DNA of 64,000 bases from assembly GCF_014193675.1 (NCBI RefSeq), contig NZ_BLXZ01000006.1, positions 310,553 through 374,552 of the forward strand, given 5' to 3'. The position numbers and the translations under genes are program-made. The stretch is from Geomonas limicola (GTDB lineage Bacteria > Desulfobacterota > Desulfuromonadia > Geobacterales > Geobacteraceae). Of this stretch, positions 1 to 7,812 are shown in pieces. The notes beneath the pieces are model-generated. The model ran no database searches, was not told where the DNA came from, and saw only the letters and a list, made by a program, of their open reading frames with translations. Each line of letters opens with the position of its first letter. The stretch's first letter is position 1.

Positions 1-56
1 AGTCGGGGAGCGAGTGTGATTCCTGCTCCTGCAGCTGTGGCTGATCCGTAACCACC

Positions 57-103
57 AGCGCGGTTGCCGCAGGCGGAACTCACCTCCGGCAGCCGCGCTT
101 TTC
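57..103 (+). terminator. Rho-independent terminator of an upstream gene outside the window
   Basis: Arms 57-69 and 87-99 form a 13-bp GC-rich stem with one G-U pair and a 17-nt loop, followed by a short T run (99-103). It would end a plus-strand gene lying left of the window. The rest of 1-170 shows no convincing ORF. Confidence 0.6.
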
Positions 104-174
104 CCTCCCGGTACTCTTCTCTCTCCCTCGCCTCTCCCCGTCAGGCTCGTGCCGCAGCCCCTGAAAAAAATCCC

Positions 175-212
175 TTGACAAGAGTGGCGAAGGTGATTAG
201 TTTAATATCAAA
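175..212 (+). promoter_or_regulatory. Promoter with overlapping dyad, likely MarR autoregulation
   Basis: TTGACA at 175-180, a 17-nt spacer and TAGTTT at 198-203 form a sigma-70 type promoter. The near-palindrome TTTAATATCAAA (201-212, one mismatch) covers the -10 element, where a MarR dimer would block transcription. Autorepression is usual for MarR proteins; binding here is inferred. Confidence 0.5.
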
Positions 213-241
213 CGATACGATGTTGACTTAAGGGACGCGCC

Positions 242-682
242 ATGAGCGACACAACGACGAAAAAACTGGCCCTCACCACCTACACCAAGCTGATGCGGGC
301 GGCCGAGTCGGCCACCAGCCGCACCAGCAAGGTGATGACCGCGGCAGGGCTCACCATAAGCCAGTTCGGCGTGCTGGAGGCGCTCTACCACAAGGGGCCG
401 CTCTGTCAGCGCGACATCGCAGCCAAGATCCTGAAGAGTACCGGCAACATCACGCTGGTCATCGACAACCTGGAGAAAAGCGGCCTGGTACGGCGCGAAC
501 GGGACAGCGAGGACCGCCGTTTCCTGACGGTACACCTCACCGAGACCGGCACCGCGCTCATCGCCAAGGTCTTTGCCGAGGTGGAAGCGGCCATCGTCGC
601 CGACCTCGCAACCCTCACGGCGGAGGAGCAGGAAACCCTGGGTCGACTCTGCAAGAAGCTCGGGTTGAAAAGCGCCGCCTGA
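242..682 (+). CDS. MarR family transcriptional regulator
   Basis: A 146-residue winged-helix regulator of usual MarR length. Helical dimerisation segments flank a central DNA-binding domain (about residues 38-110), with a recognition helix around STGNITLVIDNLEKSG and a charged wing RRERDSEDRR followed by FLTVHLTE. No cysteine sits where OhrR-type peroxide sensors carry one, so a small-molecule ligand is more likely. AAGGGA lies at ribosome-binding distance before the ATG. A dyad overlaps its own promoter, and YceI, pirin and dioxygenase genes follow on the same strand, so it plausibly controls itself and possibly those genes. The ligand is unknown. Confidence 0.9.
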   Translation: MSDTTTKKLALTTYTKLMRAAESATSRTSKVMTAAGLTISQFGVLEALYHKGPLCQRDIAAKILKSTGNITLVIDNLEKSGLVRRERDSEDRRFLTVHLTETGTALIAKVFAEVEAAIVADLATLTAEEQETLGRLCKKLGLKSAA

Positions 683-778
683 CGCGCAGAAAAAAATTTG
701 TTCTGATAGTTCGACATTAAACCAATCAACATCTAACCAAAGCTGACCTTCGGGTCGGCGACCACAAGGAGAAATGCC

Positions 779-1369
779 ATGAAACGCACCATCGCAGCAA
801 TTGCTACCGTCGTCTCCCTCTCTCTGCCCGGCTTCGCCTTCGCCTCCACCTGGAGCATCGATCCGGAGCACTCCAATATCGGCTTCAAGGTCCGTCACAT
901 GATGGTCTCCAACGTCAAGGGGAGCTTCGAGAAGGCCAGCGGCAGCGTCGAGATCAACGACCAGGACATCAGCAAATCGAAGGTCGAGGTGGTGATCGAC
1001 ACCAACTCGGTCAACACCAACATCGCCAAGCGTGACGCCCACCTGCGCGGCCCCGATTTCTTCGACACCGCCAAGTACCCGACCATGACCTTCGTTTCGA
1101 AGAAGGTGGCCAAGGCGGGGAAAGACAAGCTGAAGGTAACCGGTGACCTGACCCTGCACGGGGTGACCAGGCAGGTGGTGCTTGACGTTGACGGGCCGTC
1201 CAAGGAGAGCAAGGACCCCTGGGGCAACATCCGCAAGGGGGCTACCGCCAGCACCAAGATCAGCCGGAAGGACTTCGGCCTGGTCTACAACGCGGCGCTG
1301 GAGACCGGCGGAGTAGCAGTGGGTGACGAGGTAGCCATCACCCTGGAAATCGAGATGATCAGGAAGTAA
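779..1369 (+). CDS. YceI family periplasmic protein
   Basis: A 196-residue protein with a Sec signal peptide (hydrophobic core about 5-20, cleavage near FAFA|S at residue 22) and one YceI lipocalin-like beta-barrel domain. The family opening STWSIDPEHSNIGFKVRHMMVSNV and the LTLHGVTR strand are clear. YceI proteins bind long isoprenoid-like lipids in the periplasm; the ligand here is not known. AAGGAG precedes the ATG. It follows the MarR gene by 96 bp and precedes pirin, an association often seen with stress- or aromatic-responsive MarR regulators. Confidence 0.92.
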   Translation: MKRTIAAIATVVSLSLPGFAFASTWSIDPEHSNIGFKVRHMMVSNVKGSFEKASGSVEINDQDISKSKVEVVIDTNSVNTNIAKRDAHLRGPDFFDTAKYPTMTFVSKKVAKAGKDKLKVTGDLTLHGVTRQVVLDVDGPSKESKDPWGNIRKGATASTKISRKDFGLVYNAALETGGVAVGDEVAITLEIEMIRK

Positions 1370-1411
1370 GGCAGGTCACTACGCGGGAGGCCTGCGCAAG
1401 GAGGCACGACC

Positions 1412-2110
1412 ATGGTACGCATCAGAAGAGCAGCAGAGCGCGGCCACGCCGATCACGGCTGGCTCAACACCTACCACACCTTTTCCTTCGCGAACTACTA
1501 CGACCCGGACCACATGGGATTCCGGTCGCTCAGGGTGATCAACGAGGACCGGGTGCAACCCGGGGTGGGCTTCCCGACCCACCCCCACCGGGATATGGAG
1601 ATCCTCTCCTATGTCCTGGAAGGGGAGCTCGCGCACCGCGACAGCATGGGGAACGGCTCGGTGATCCGGCCCGGCGAGATCCAGCGCATGAGCGCCGGAA
1701 CCGGGATCACCCACAGCGAGTTCAACCCGTCCGGGGATAACGGTCTGCATTTCCTGCAGATCTGGATCCTGCCGGCGGCCCAGGGGATCACCCCGAGCTA
1801 CGAGCAGAAGGCGTTCAGCGAGGCGGAAAAGCAAGGGGTCTTGCGGCTGATCGCCTCGCCGGACGGGCGGGAGGGGTCGGTCGGCATCCACCAGGACGCG
1901 CTGCTCTACACCACGCTCATCGAGCCGGGGAGCGAGCTGAACCATCCGCTGGCGCAGGGGCGGCATGCCTGGGTCCAGGTGCTGGGTGGCGAGGTGCAGG
2001 TGAACGGTCAGCTGTTGCGGGAAGGAGATGGAGCTGCGCTAAGCGGCGAGGACCGCGTGGTGCTTACCGGTAGCCGAAGAGGCGAGGTCCTGCTGTTCGA
2101 CCTGGCCTGA
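1412..2110 (+). CDS. Pirin family protein (bicupin)
   Basis: A 232-residue pirin/YhhW-like bicupin. The N-terminal cupin carries the metal-binding set: HPHRDME gives His57 and His59, and THSE gives His101 and Glu103, matching the four-ligand site of the family almost residue for residue. Some bacterial members show quercetin 2,3-dioxygenase activity; others are regulatory. The physiological substrate is unknown. AAGGAGG lies 7 nt before the ATG. It sits 42 bp after yceI and about 100 bp before an extradiol dioxygenase gene, so the three may be cotranscribed as a redox or aromatic-compound response group. Confidence 0.93.
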   Translation: MVRIRRAAERGHADHGWLNTYHTFSFANYYDPDHMGFRSLRVINEDRVQPGVGFPTHPHRDMEILSYVLEGELAHRDSMGNGSVIRPGEIQRMSAGTGITHSEFNPSGDNGLHFLQIWILPAAQGITPSYEQKAFSEAEKQGVLRLIASPDGREGSVGIHQDALLYTTLIEPGSELNHPLAQGRHAWVQVLGGEVQVNGQLLREGDGAALSGEDRVVLTGSRRGEVLLFDLA

Positions 2111-2210
2111 AAACGGGGCTCCGGTTGCAGGTAAACGGCCGGAGCATTCGGGAGAAAGACCGCGGGGGAGGGGCGCTGTGCCCCTCCTCCGCTTGTTGAA
2201 GGAGGAGAGT

Positions 2211-2987
2211 ATGAACCGGAAATTTCCGGCACTGTTCGTGTCACACGGCGCTCCCAGCATGGTCATCGAGCCCTGTCCCACCCGCAGCTTCCTGGTGCAG
2301 CTCGGTCAGGAACTGGGAACGCCGGCCGGCATTGTCTGCGTCTCGGCCCACTGGACCACGGCAAAGCCGCGGGTCACCCTGCATCCCCACCCCCCCACCA
2401 TCCATGACTTCGGCGGTTTCGCTGAGGAGCTGCACCACATGGAGTACCCGGCTCCGGGTGATCCGCAGCTCGGGCGGCGGGTGCTCGCCCTACTCGAGGC
2501 GCGGGGGCTTAACGGGGAACCGGATCCCGTGCGGGGCTACGACCATGGCGCTTGGTCGCCGCTTATGCTGATGTATCCGCAGGCAGAGGTGCCGCTGGTC
2601 CAGCTTTCGGTGCAGCCCCATCGGGGACCCGAGTACCATCTCGAGCTCGGCAGGGCACTTGCTCCGCTTCGCGAAGAGGGGATCCTGATCCTCGCCAGCG
2701 GGTCGACGACCCATAACCTGGCGGACTTCTTCGGGCGCAGCCTCGATGCGGCGCCGCTTCACTATGCGCGGGAATTTGCCGAGTGGCTCAAGGAGGGAGT
2801 CGAGGCGGGTCGTCTGGAGGAGCTCTTGGCGTACCAGGAACGGGCGCCGCAGGCGAACCGGAACCATCCGACACCCGAGCACCTGCTGCCGTTTTACGTC
2901 GCCTTGGGTACAGGGGGAGCGGGACGCCAGATCCACGATGCCTATACCTACGGTGCCCTCTCGATGGCGGCATTCAGGTGGGATTGA
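2211..2987 (+). CDS. LigB/DODA-type extradiol dioxygenase family protein (YgiD-like)
   Basis: A 258-residue class III extradiol ring-cleavage dioxygenase of the LigB/DODA group, cytoplasmic, with a mononuclear metal site. Likely ligands are His in SHGAP (residue 12), His in SAHW (47), TTHN and the NHPTPEHLLP segment. Relatives cleave catechol-type rings such as DOPA. An upstream ATG exists at 2178, but ATG 2211 is chosen because GGAGGAG lies directly before it and the protein then begins at the conserved FPALFVSHGAP. The substrate is unknown; a recycled regulatory or detoxification role is possible. Confidence 0.9.
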   Translation: MNRKFPALFVSHGAPSMVIEPCPTRSFLVQLGQELGTPAGIVCVSAHWTTAKPRVTLHPHPPTIHDFGGFAEELHHMEYPAPGDPQLGRRVLALLEARGLNGEPDPVRGYDHGAWSPLMLMYPQAEVPLVQLSVQPHRGPEYHLELGRALAPLREEGILILASGSTTHNLADFFGRSLDAAPLHYAREFAEWLKEGVEAGRLEELLAYQERAPQANRNHPTPEHLLPFYVALGTGGAGRQIHDAYTYGALSMAAFRWD

Positions 2988-3069
2988 CGGAAGGGACTGC
3001 GGGCCTTCAGCTCGCGAGGCGGGCGCTTTAGTCGTGAGGGGGGGGGCGGCTCGCGAGGCGGACAGACGC

Positions 3070-3261
3070 CTACAGCATGATGTCGAGGTGTTCCTTCAGC
3101 CAGTGGTAGGTCTCCGGCCAGCGGAAGACTTCCGGCATGAACAGGATGGCCCCCTCGTTGTCGCCGCGCTCCAAGGCCGAAACGATAGCGTGGCTGTCGG
3201 CGGGGTCGCCGGGGGGGCAAAAGATCTGAAGCTGGCGGGCCAATTCGTTCTTCTGGTTCAT
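3070..3261 (-). CDS. Small hypothetical protein (63 aa)
   Basis: A 63-codon ORF that I do not recognise. The product is soluble-looking with several aromatic residues (FRWPETYHWLKEHLDIML) and a proline-rich PPGDPADSHA segment, and has no membrane helix. GGAG stands 6 nt before the ATG. It is convergent with the dioxygenase gene and lies downstream of a terminator that ends the neighbouring small membrane-protein gene, so it would need its own promoter in 3262-3380. Coding status is probable, not certain. Confidence 0.5.
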   Translation of the reverse strand: MNQKNELARQLQIFCPPGDPADSHAIVSALERGDNEGAILFMPEVFRWPETYHWLKEHLDIML

Positions 3262-3377
3262 GACGAGCTCCGGTACCCGGTTGCAGGCCAGGGTACAAGC
3301 GTTTTACTAACCGTATCGGCGCCTTCGGGAGGAGCTTTAATTATCGTGGTGCAACGTGCCTTGGGGCCACCGTCCGA

Positions 3378-3410
3378 CAAAAGAAAAGGGGGCCGGATTG
3401 CTCCGGCCCC
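3378..3410 (-). terminator. Rho-independent terminator after the small membrane-protein gene
   Basis: On the minus strand a perfect 9-bp stem GGGGCCGGA/TCCGGCCCC with a 4-nt loop is followed by a T-rich tail (CTTTTCTTTT). It lies 20 bp after the stop of the 34-residue ORF at 3431-3535, which supports that ORF as a transcribed unit. Confidence 0.85.
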
Positions 3411-3430
3411 GCCCTCTATCAGTCGCTTAC

Positions 3431-3535
3431 CTACTTGTTGTGATCGGACTTGATGAATACCGCTACCTGTGTGGTGATGGCAACGGCCGACAGAACTGCG
3501 AAAGCGATAAGTACTACCGATACGAAATTCCCCAT
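3431..3535 (-). CDS. Single-pass small membrane protein (34 aa)
   Basis: A 34-residue ORF: a short MGNF start, one hydrophobic helix of about 25 residues (VSVVLIAFAVLSAVAITTQVA region) and a charged tail KSDHNK. AAGGAGGG stands 5 nt before the ATG, and a strong terminator follows the stop, so it looks like a complete monocistronic gene although very short. No family was recognised. The helix-plus-charged-tail plan resembles small accessory subunits or regulators of membrane complexes, but no partner is evident nearby. Confidence 0.65.
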   Translation of the reverse strand: MGNFVSVVLIAFAVLSAVAITTQVAVFIKSDHNK

Positions 3536-3903
3536 AGATTCCCTCCTTGTACACTCTCCTTGCCGAGAGCTGCTGTCACTGCTTCCCCGTTTGGCTTAGT
3601 GGCTGTCGTTGAATGATCCTTTTGCTCGGAGCATGCCAATGCTAACCGTTTGATATCATGTAGGACGGTGTCTGCCAGAGAGAGTGCCCTGCTCAAAGAG
3701 TTTTGCGCTGCTGTTCAAGATTTGCACTGAAAGAACGCTCTTGGATGTGCAGGAACGCATACGGGGAAACGCTGAGAGGGAGCCCCGGCTTGGAAGGCGC
3801 GGGAGTGTGGGAGTGTGGCTAAGAACTTGCCTGAAAGGCAGGGGGGGAAGGAGAGGCTGGCGGTCCCGCGGTAAGAGGCGCCAGCCTCGAGGTTTGACAG
3901 GGG
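3536..3903. other. 368-bp gap with dyad and hairpin, no gene
   Basis: Two structures are visible. TTTGATATCATG at 3649-3660 resembles the dyad over the MarR promoter and lies upstream of the small membrane-protein gene. A 10-bp inverted repeat GAGGCTGGCG/CGCCAGCCTC (3853-3862 and 3879-3888) sits just after the nitroreductase stop and may be its terminator, though no T run follows on the minus strand. No credible coding sequence was seen. Confidence 0.4.
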
Positions 3904-4725
3904 TCAGCGCAGGTAGTGTACCTGGGCCGGTCCGTGCTGGGCGGTGCGGGCGTACTGCACCGCGGGCTTGCCGAAGGCGATGGCGTAACCGATCACGTGG
4001 TCCTCGGGTATCCCAAGGCGCGTCTTGAACTGTGGGAGCAGGTCGTTGATGGCCCCCTTGGCCAGGCCGTCCCAGACGGCACCGACCCCCTGGCTCGCCG
4101 CGTAGAGTTCGAAGTACGAGAGCGCGATCAGGCAATCCTGCATCGGGGTGACCACGCTGGTCGGGGCCGAGGCGATCAGCAGGTGCGGCGCGCCGCGAAA
4201 CAGGAAGTCCACGCCGGTTTCCTCCCACTGGCGCAGGAAGTGTCCAAAGAATTCCAGTCCCGGGGGAAAGGAGCCCTCGCGCGCCATGGTGCAGAGCCCT
4301 TCGAGCAATTCGTCGCGCAGCGTGCCCAGCCGGTCCCGGTCGTCGACCACGGTGAAGCGGACCTGGCGGCTGTTCATGCCGCAGGGTGCGTGGCAGGCAA
4401 CGTCCAGAAGCTTCTGGATCAGTGCCGGCTCCAGGTTCTCGGGGCGGTAACGGCGCACCGCGCGGCGACCCCGTATCAGGGTCTCCATCTGCAGCGGGGA
4501 GGGGAGGTTACTGAGCGGCAGGCTCTGAACCGGTTTCTTGCCGAGAATGGAGATGGCACCTACCGGGCAGACCGCGAGGCAGTGCTGGCAGCGGTAGCAG
4601 CTGGCCTCTTTCTCGGGGGCAATGCTGGGGAACGCGCCGTTGAGCTCGATGATGGCGGCGGGGCAGTCGGCGGCACACAAGCCGCACTTGGTGCAGGCCT
4701 GCTGATTCACGGTGAATTCGATCAT
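3904..4725 (-). CDS. Ferredoxin-nitroreductase fusion (4Fe-4S NADH/flavin oxidoreductase)
   Basis: A 273-residue protein with an N-terminal 2x[4Fe-4S] ferredoxin domain (Cys 11, 14, 17, 21 in CTKCGLCAADCP; Cys 43, 46, 49, 53 in CYRCQHCLAVCP) joined to a FMN-dependent nitroreductase domain (about 75-260) that starts RGRRAVRRYR. Such fusions are typical of anaerobes and pass ferredoxin electrons to flavin for reduction of nitro or other electrophilic compounds. The start is supported by CAGGAG before the ATG. Its promoter overlaps a palindrome shared with the divergent MFS gene, suggesting paired response to a toxic compound. Confidence 0.92.
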   Translation of the reverse strand: MIEFTVNQQACTKCGLCAADCPAAIIELNGAFPSIAPEKEASCYRCQHCLAVCPVGAISILGKKPVQSLPLSNLPSPLQMETLIRGRRAVRRYRPENLEPALIQKLLDVACHAPCGMNSRQVRFTVVDDRDRLGTLRDELLEGLCTMAREGSFPPGLEFFGHFLRQWEETGVDFLFRGAPHLLIASAPTSVVTPMQDCLIALSYFELYAASQGVGAVWDGLAKGAINDLLPQFKTRLGIPEDHVIGYAIAFGKPAVQYARTAQHGPAQVHYLR

Positions 4726-4764
4726 GGCTACTCCTGGGGCGTAATCTATAAGGGATTGGGTGGC

Positions 4765-4778
4765 TCACTTTAAAGTGA
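4765..4778. promoter_or_regulatory. Perfect 14-bp palindrome over the nitroreductase promoter
   Basis: TCACTTTAAAGTGA is a perfect palindrome. On the minus strand its TTTAAA can serve as -35, with a 17-nt spacer to TTATAG, so a bound repressor would block the nitroreductase promoter. The divergent MFS promoter lies about 70 bp away. The regulator is unknown; no regulator gene is adjacent. Confidence 0.55.
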
Positions 4779-4844
4779 AATCGCTTCGGGATCAAGATCC
4801 AAAAGAGTGGTTTTCTTGCCTGATCCTGTGACCGTTTATTTGCC

Positions 4845-4874
4845 TTGACAATGACGGCTTCCAGGCCCGATAGT
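4845..4874 (+). promoter_or_regulatory. Sigma-70 promoter of the MFS gene
   Basis: TTGACA at 4845-4850, an 18-nt spacer and GATAGT at 4869-4874. Its position rules out translation starts at or near 4845 and places the real start at ATG 4929. Confidence 0.55.
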
Positions 4875-4928
4875 GTGCTGCCACACCACCCCCGACTCCC
4901 CCGATCCCCGACGTGTCCCGCGCAACCT

Positions 4929-6116
4929 ATGAACGAAACCAAAGAACATGTAGGCCCCTTTCTGCTGCTCTGCCTGATTGGCTTTGCGGCCTTTTTCTGC
5001 TCGTACCTGCGCATCCCGGTACTGCCGCTCCTGGCGGCGCAGTTGGGGGCCGGTCCGGCCCAGGTAGGGATGATCAACGGGGCCTTCATGCTGACCACCG
5101 GGCTGCTCTCCATCCCCGCGGGGTTACTGGCCGACCGCATCGGTCGCCGTATCCCGATCGTTGCAGGGCTCACGCTGACCGCGGTCTCTTCCTTGCTGGT
5201 CGCCCACTGCCAGGTGCCGGTGCAGATGGCGCTGGCCTACCTGCTCTTCGGTGCGGGACTGGCGGCGTTCGCCCCGGGGATGCTCTCGCTGGTCGCCGAC
5301 CTGATGCCGGCACACCGGCTGGGTCAGGCCTACGGCTGGTACACGACGGCGATCTACATTGCGATGACCCTGGGGCCTGCCTCGGGGGGGCTCCTTGCCA
5401 AGCACTGGGGGCTGCGCCAGGTCTTCCTCTTTTCCGGAACCGCGCTGGGCGCCGTGATCGTTCTTGCCCTCCTGGCGCTTCCCCAGGGCCCTCCCCGGCA
5501 CCGAACCGAGCTCCACGCGGCACTCGCCGGGAGCCTGGACCTGGTTCGGGACCGTCGCCTGGTGGGGTGCCTGCTGGCCACCGCCGGCAGTTGCATCGGC
5601 TTCGGCGTGTTTCTCACCTTCCTGCCGCTCTACGCCTCGCAGCACGGCCTCGACCCGGCCCAGGTCGGCCTGGTATTTGCGGCGCAGGCGGTGACCAACG
5701 TGGTGGGGCGCATCCCGCTGGGAACCCTTGCCGACCGCTGTGACCGGCGCCTGCTGGTGGCGGCGGGCCTCAGCTGTCTCGCCCTGGCGCTCGCCGTGCT
5801 GGGCCAGGTGTCTAAGCTCGGGGCCCTCATCGCCTGTGCCGTCCTCATGGGGGTGGGCATGGCGCTCATCTACACCTCCATCGGCGCGCTGATCGCCGAG
5901 CTGGTCCCCGCGCTCAAGCGCGGCCTTGCCATGGGGATGTACAACAGCTGCATCTACCTGGGGATGATGTCCGGCTCGACGGCATTGGGACTTGCGCTGA
6001 AGCGGGTCGGCTATCCTGCCGGCTTTGCCTTGGCCGGCAGCACCTCGCTCTTCGCGCTGGTGTTCTTCCTGGTGCTGTTGCGCGGCGGAAACGGCAGGGA
6101 TAGGGCGGCATCGTGA
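4929..6116 (+). CDS. MFS transporter, drug efflux type
   Basis: A 395-residue inner-membrane protein with about 12 hydrophobic segments. The MFS motif A in the first cytoplasmic loop reads GLLADRIGRRIP, and a second copy GTLADRCDRR occurs at the start of the second half. The short soluble N-terminus and Gly/Ala-rich helices fit proton-driven drug efflux pumps. The start at 4929 is chosen because a TTGACA/GATAGT promoter overlaps the upstream candidate codons; the ribosome-binding site is weak. It diverges from a ferredoxin-nitroreductase across a palindrome, suggesting combined detoxification and export. The substrate is unknown. Confidence 0.88.
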   Translation: MNETKEHVGPFLLLCLIGFAAFFCSYLRIPVLPLLAAQLGAGPAQVGMINGAFMLTTGLLSIPAGLLADRIGRRIPIVAGLTLTAVSSLLVAHCQVPVQMALAYLLFGAGLAAFAPGMLSLVADLMPAHRLGQAYGWYTTAIYIAMTLGPASGGLLAKHWGLRQVFLFSGTALGAVIVLALLALPQGPPRHRTELHAALAGSLDLVRDRRLVGCLLATAGSCIGFGVFLTFLPLYASQHGLDPAQVGLVFAAQAVTNVVGRIPLGTLADRCDRRLLVAAGLSCLALALAVLGQVSKLGALIACAVLMGVGMALIYTSIGALIAELVPALKRGLAMGMYNSCIYLGMMSGSTALGLALKRVGYPAGFALAGSTSLFALVFFLVLLRGGNGRDRAAS

Positions 6117-6244
6117 AAGCTCGGTGCCCGGGGGGGGCTGGGGCGGAATCGGCGGCAAATCGAGGCTGAGCGGGCTTTGGCGGGATGAAACGTTCGTGCC
6201 GCGAACGGTGGCCCAGCCAGGCACCGTCCGCGGCTCGCAGGTTC

Positions 6245-6541
6245 CTACAGTTTCTCCTGTACGCTGCGTACCTTGTCTTCCATGCTCTGTTCCCGGTCGG
6301 TCCGGGTCCCGGCCTTGATGGTGGTGGTGATGCGTGGCGCGCCCATCTGGTGCACCACCTCGTGGCAGCGCTTCACCGCCGCGAACACCTCGTCCCACTC
6401 TCCTTCGATGCTCGTTCCATAGGAATGCAGTTCACTTTTGAGGCCGGTCTCGGCCAGCACCTTCTGGCAGGCCGCGATGTACGGCGAAAGCGATACGCCC
6501 ACCCCGAGGGGCACCAGGCAAAGGTCGATGAGGACTTTCAT
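6245..6541 (-). CDS. Thiamine-binding (MTH1187/UPF0045) family protein
   Basis: A 98-residue protein of the MTH1187/YkoF-like group, with family signatures VPLGVGVSLSPYIAACQKVL, LHSYGTSIEGEWDEV and a late GAPRITTTIKAGTRTD strand. The fold is a ferredoxin-like dimer that binds thiamine or a similar small cation in characterised members; its cellular role is unclear. The upstream in-frame extension is rejected because AAGGAG precedes the ATG at 6541 and the conserved sequence begins there. It converges with the MFS gene. Confidence 0.88.
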   Translation of the reverse strand: MKVLIDLCLVPLGVGVSLSPYIAACQKVLAETGLKSELHSYGTSIEGEWDEVFAAVKRCHEVVHQMGAPRITTTIKAGTRTDREQSMEDKVRSVQEKL

Positions 6542-6765
6542 GGCAGCAGTCTCCTTGTCGTTGGTGAACCGGCACCGAGGCCGGTACGGTTGCGGGGTTC
6601 CATAGCGTTCATATCCTGTACGTTCTGCCCCGCCTGATCTGGCGGTCAGTATACGGTATCCGCGGGTGGAGCTCAACTACTTCGAGGCAGGCTCTGTCAC
6701 GGTTGTTTCCTCCCGCAGGTCAACCTTCCCGTTGTCTGATAGCGCGATGCCTTGGCAATTAATGG

Positions 6766-6793
6766 TTGATTATTGACTCCTCCTATGTAATAA
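6766..6793 (+). promoter_or_regulatory. Candidate promoter in the 386-bp gap before the PilZ gene
   Basis: TTGATT at 6766-6771, 16 nt, TAATAA at 6788-6793. This would give an approximately 125-nt leader to the gene at 6928, containing a small hairpin AGCTGG-N7-CCAGCT near 6871. The remaining part of 6542-6927 holds no recognisable gene. Confidence 0.4.
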
Positions 6794-6927
6794 AAGGCGC
6801 GTAACTGGTAAGTGTCACTGTAGTGTGTGTATTTGCCGCTTTTTTACTGTCATTTTCGTGTCAGACAGCTGGAATCAAACCAGCTCTGCCACATGGATAT
6901 TGAACCAGGTACCAGGATCTCAACCGC

Positions 6928-7614
6928 ATGAAAAAGATTCTGCTCGTCAACAGCCAGGAAGCTTTCCTGGATCGCAACAAAAGCCTGCTGAACCGTGCCG
7001 GTTTTCGCATCCTTACCGCCTCCTCGGTCGAGGAAGCACTGGCCATCTGCCGCCACCAGGAAATCAGCCTGATCATTTCCCAGCTGGAGCGCTTGCCCGC
7101 CGGCGGCGACCAGCTCTGCACCCAGCTCCGCGCCGACCGCGTACTGCGCAACGTCTCCATCATCCTGGTCTCCTACCTCCAAGATGCCGATTTCGCGGCG
7201 ACCTGCGGCGCCAACGCGGTGCTGACCAAGCCGGTGCGCCCGGAGGAACTGCTCAAGCTGGTCGGCAAGTTCCTGGAGATCCGTGCCCGGCGTGAATACC
7301 GCGCGGTGTTCAATGCGCGGGTGGACGCCACCTGGGGGAGCCTCTCCTTTTCCGGGGTGACCCGCAACATCAGCGCCTCCGGGCTGCTCTGCGAGACCAG
7401 CGTCCTGTTGCGCAAAGACGACCAGCTGAGTAACGTGCTCTTCGACCTGGCCGGCTTCCCCATCACCGCCGAGGCGGTGGTGGTCTGGTCGGGCAGTCTT
7501 CCCGCCGGGACCCACGTCTACGGTGTGAAGTTCAGCGCCATGGCAGCGGAGCAGCGGGAGCGGATCGACCAGTACGTGGTGTCTACTGCGCAGCACGCTC
7601 CCCTTTTGCAGTAG
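6928..7614 (+). CDS. Degenerate receiver-PilZ domain protein
   Basis: A 228-residue two-domain protein. Residues 1-120 have a CheY-like receiver fold (opening KKILLVNSQEA, closing GANAVLTKPVRPEEL with the conserved Lys), but the acidic pair is replaced (VNSQ for xDDx) and the phospho-accepting Asp position reads Gln in LIISQLERLP, so phosphorylation is unlikely. Residues 125-215 form a PilZ domain with RREYR (RxxxR) and NISASG (NxSxxG), the c-di-GMP-binding motifs. It probably acts as a cytoplasmic c-di-GMP effector with a structural receiver. The ribosome-binding site is weak. The target process is unknown; motility or surface polymer control is typical. Confidence 0.88.
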   Translation: MKKILLVNSQEAFLDRNKSLLNRAGFRILTASSVEEALAICRHQEISLIISQLERLPAGGDQLCTQLRADRVLRNVSIILVSYLQDADFAATCGANAVLTKPVRPEELLKLVGKFLEIRARREYRAVFNARVDATWGSLSFSGVTRNISASGLLCETSVLLRKDDQLSNVLFDLAGFPITAEAVVVWSGSLPAGTHVYGVKFSAMAAEQRERIDQYVVSTAQHAPLLQ

Positions 7615-7812
7615 CCTCCGGGTTCCTTCCCGTTTCCCCCTGACGCACCTCTGGTTCCTTCCTCCTTCGTTCCCCTTGTTTGTACAGCTTTGCCCGCCGC
7701 GATACACTTCAGAAAGTCTCACGTGACGACAAAAGCCAGCCCGGACGGTCCGGGACGAGCGCGCTATCCGCTGCTTCGCGGCCGGCAGCCGGCGCTGTAT
7801 CAGGAGGTGACC

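Noticed and set aside
3841..3903. Strong terminator for the nitroreductase gene
   Set aside because: The 10-bp stem is good, but no T run follows on the minus strand, so only a hairpin is reported.
4845..4928. N-terminal extension of the MFS gene from TTG 4845
   Set aside because: These bases form the -35/-10 promoter; the hydrophobic protein begins at ATG 4929.
6750..6770. Possible sigma-54 promoter at TTGGCAATTAATGGTTG
   Set aside because: The -24-like TGGCA is present but no GC doublet occurs at the -12 spacing; a sigma-70 type promoter fits better.
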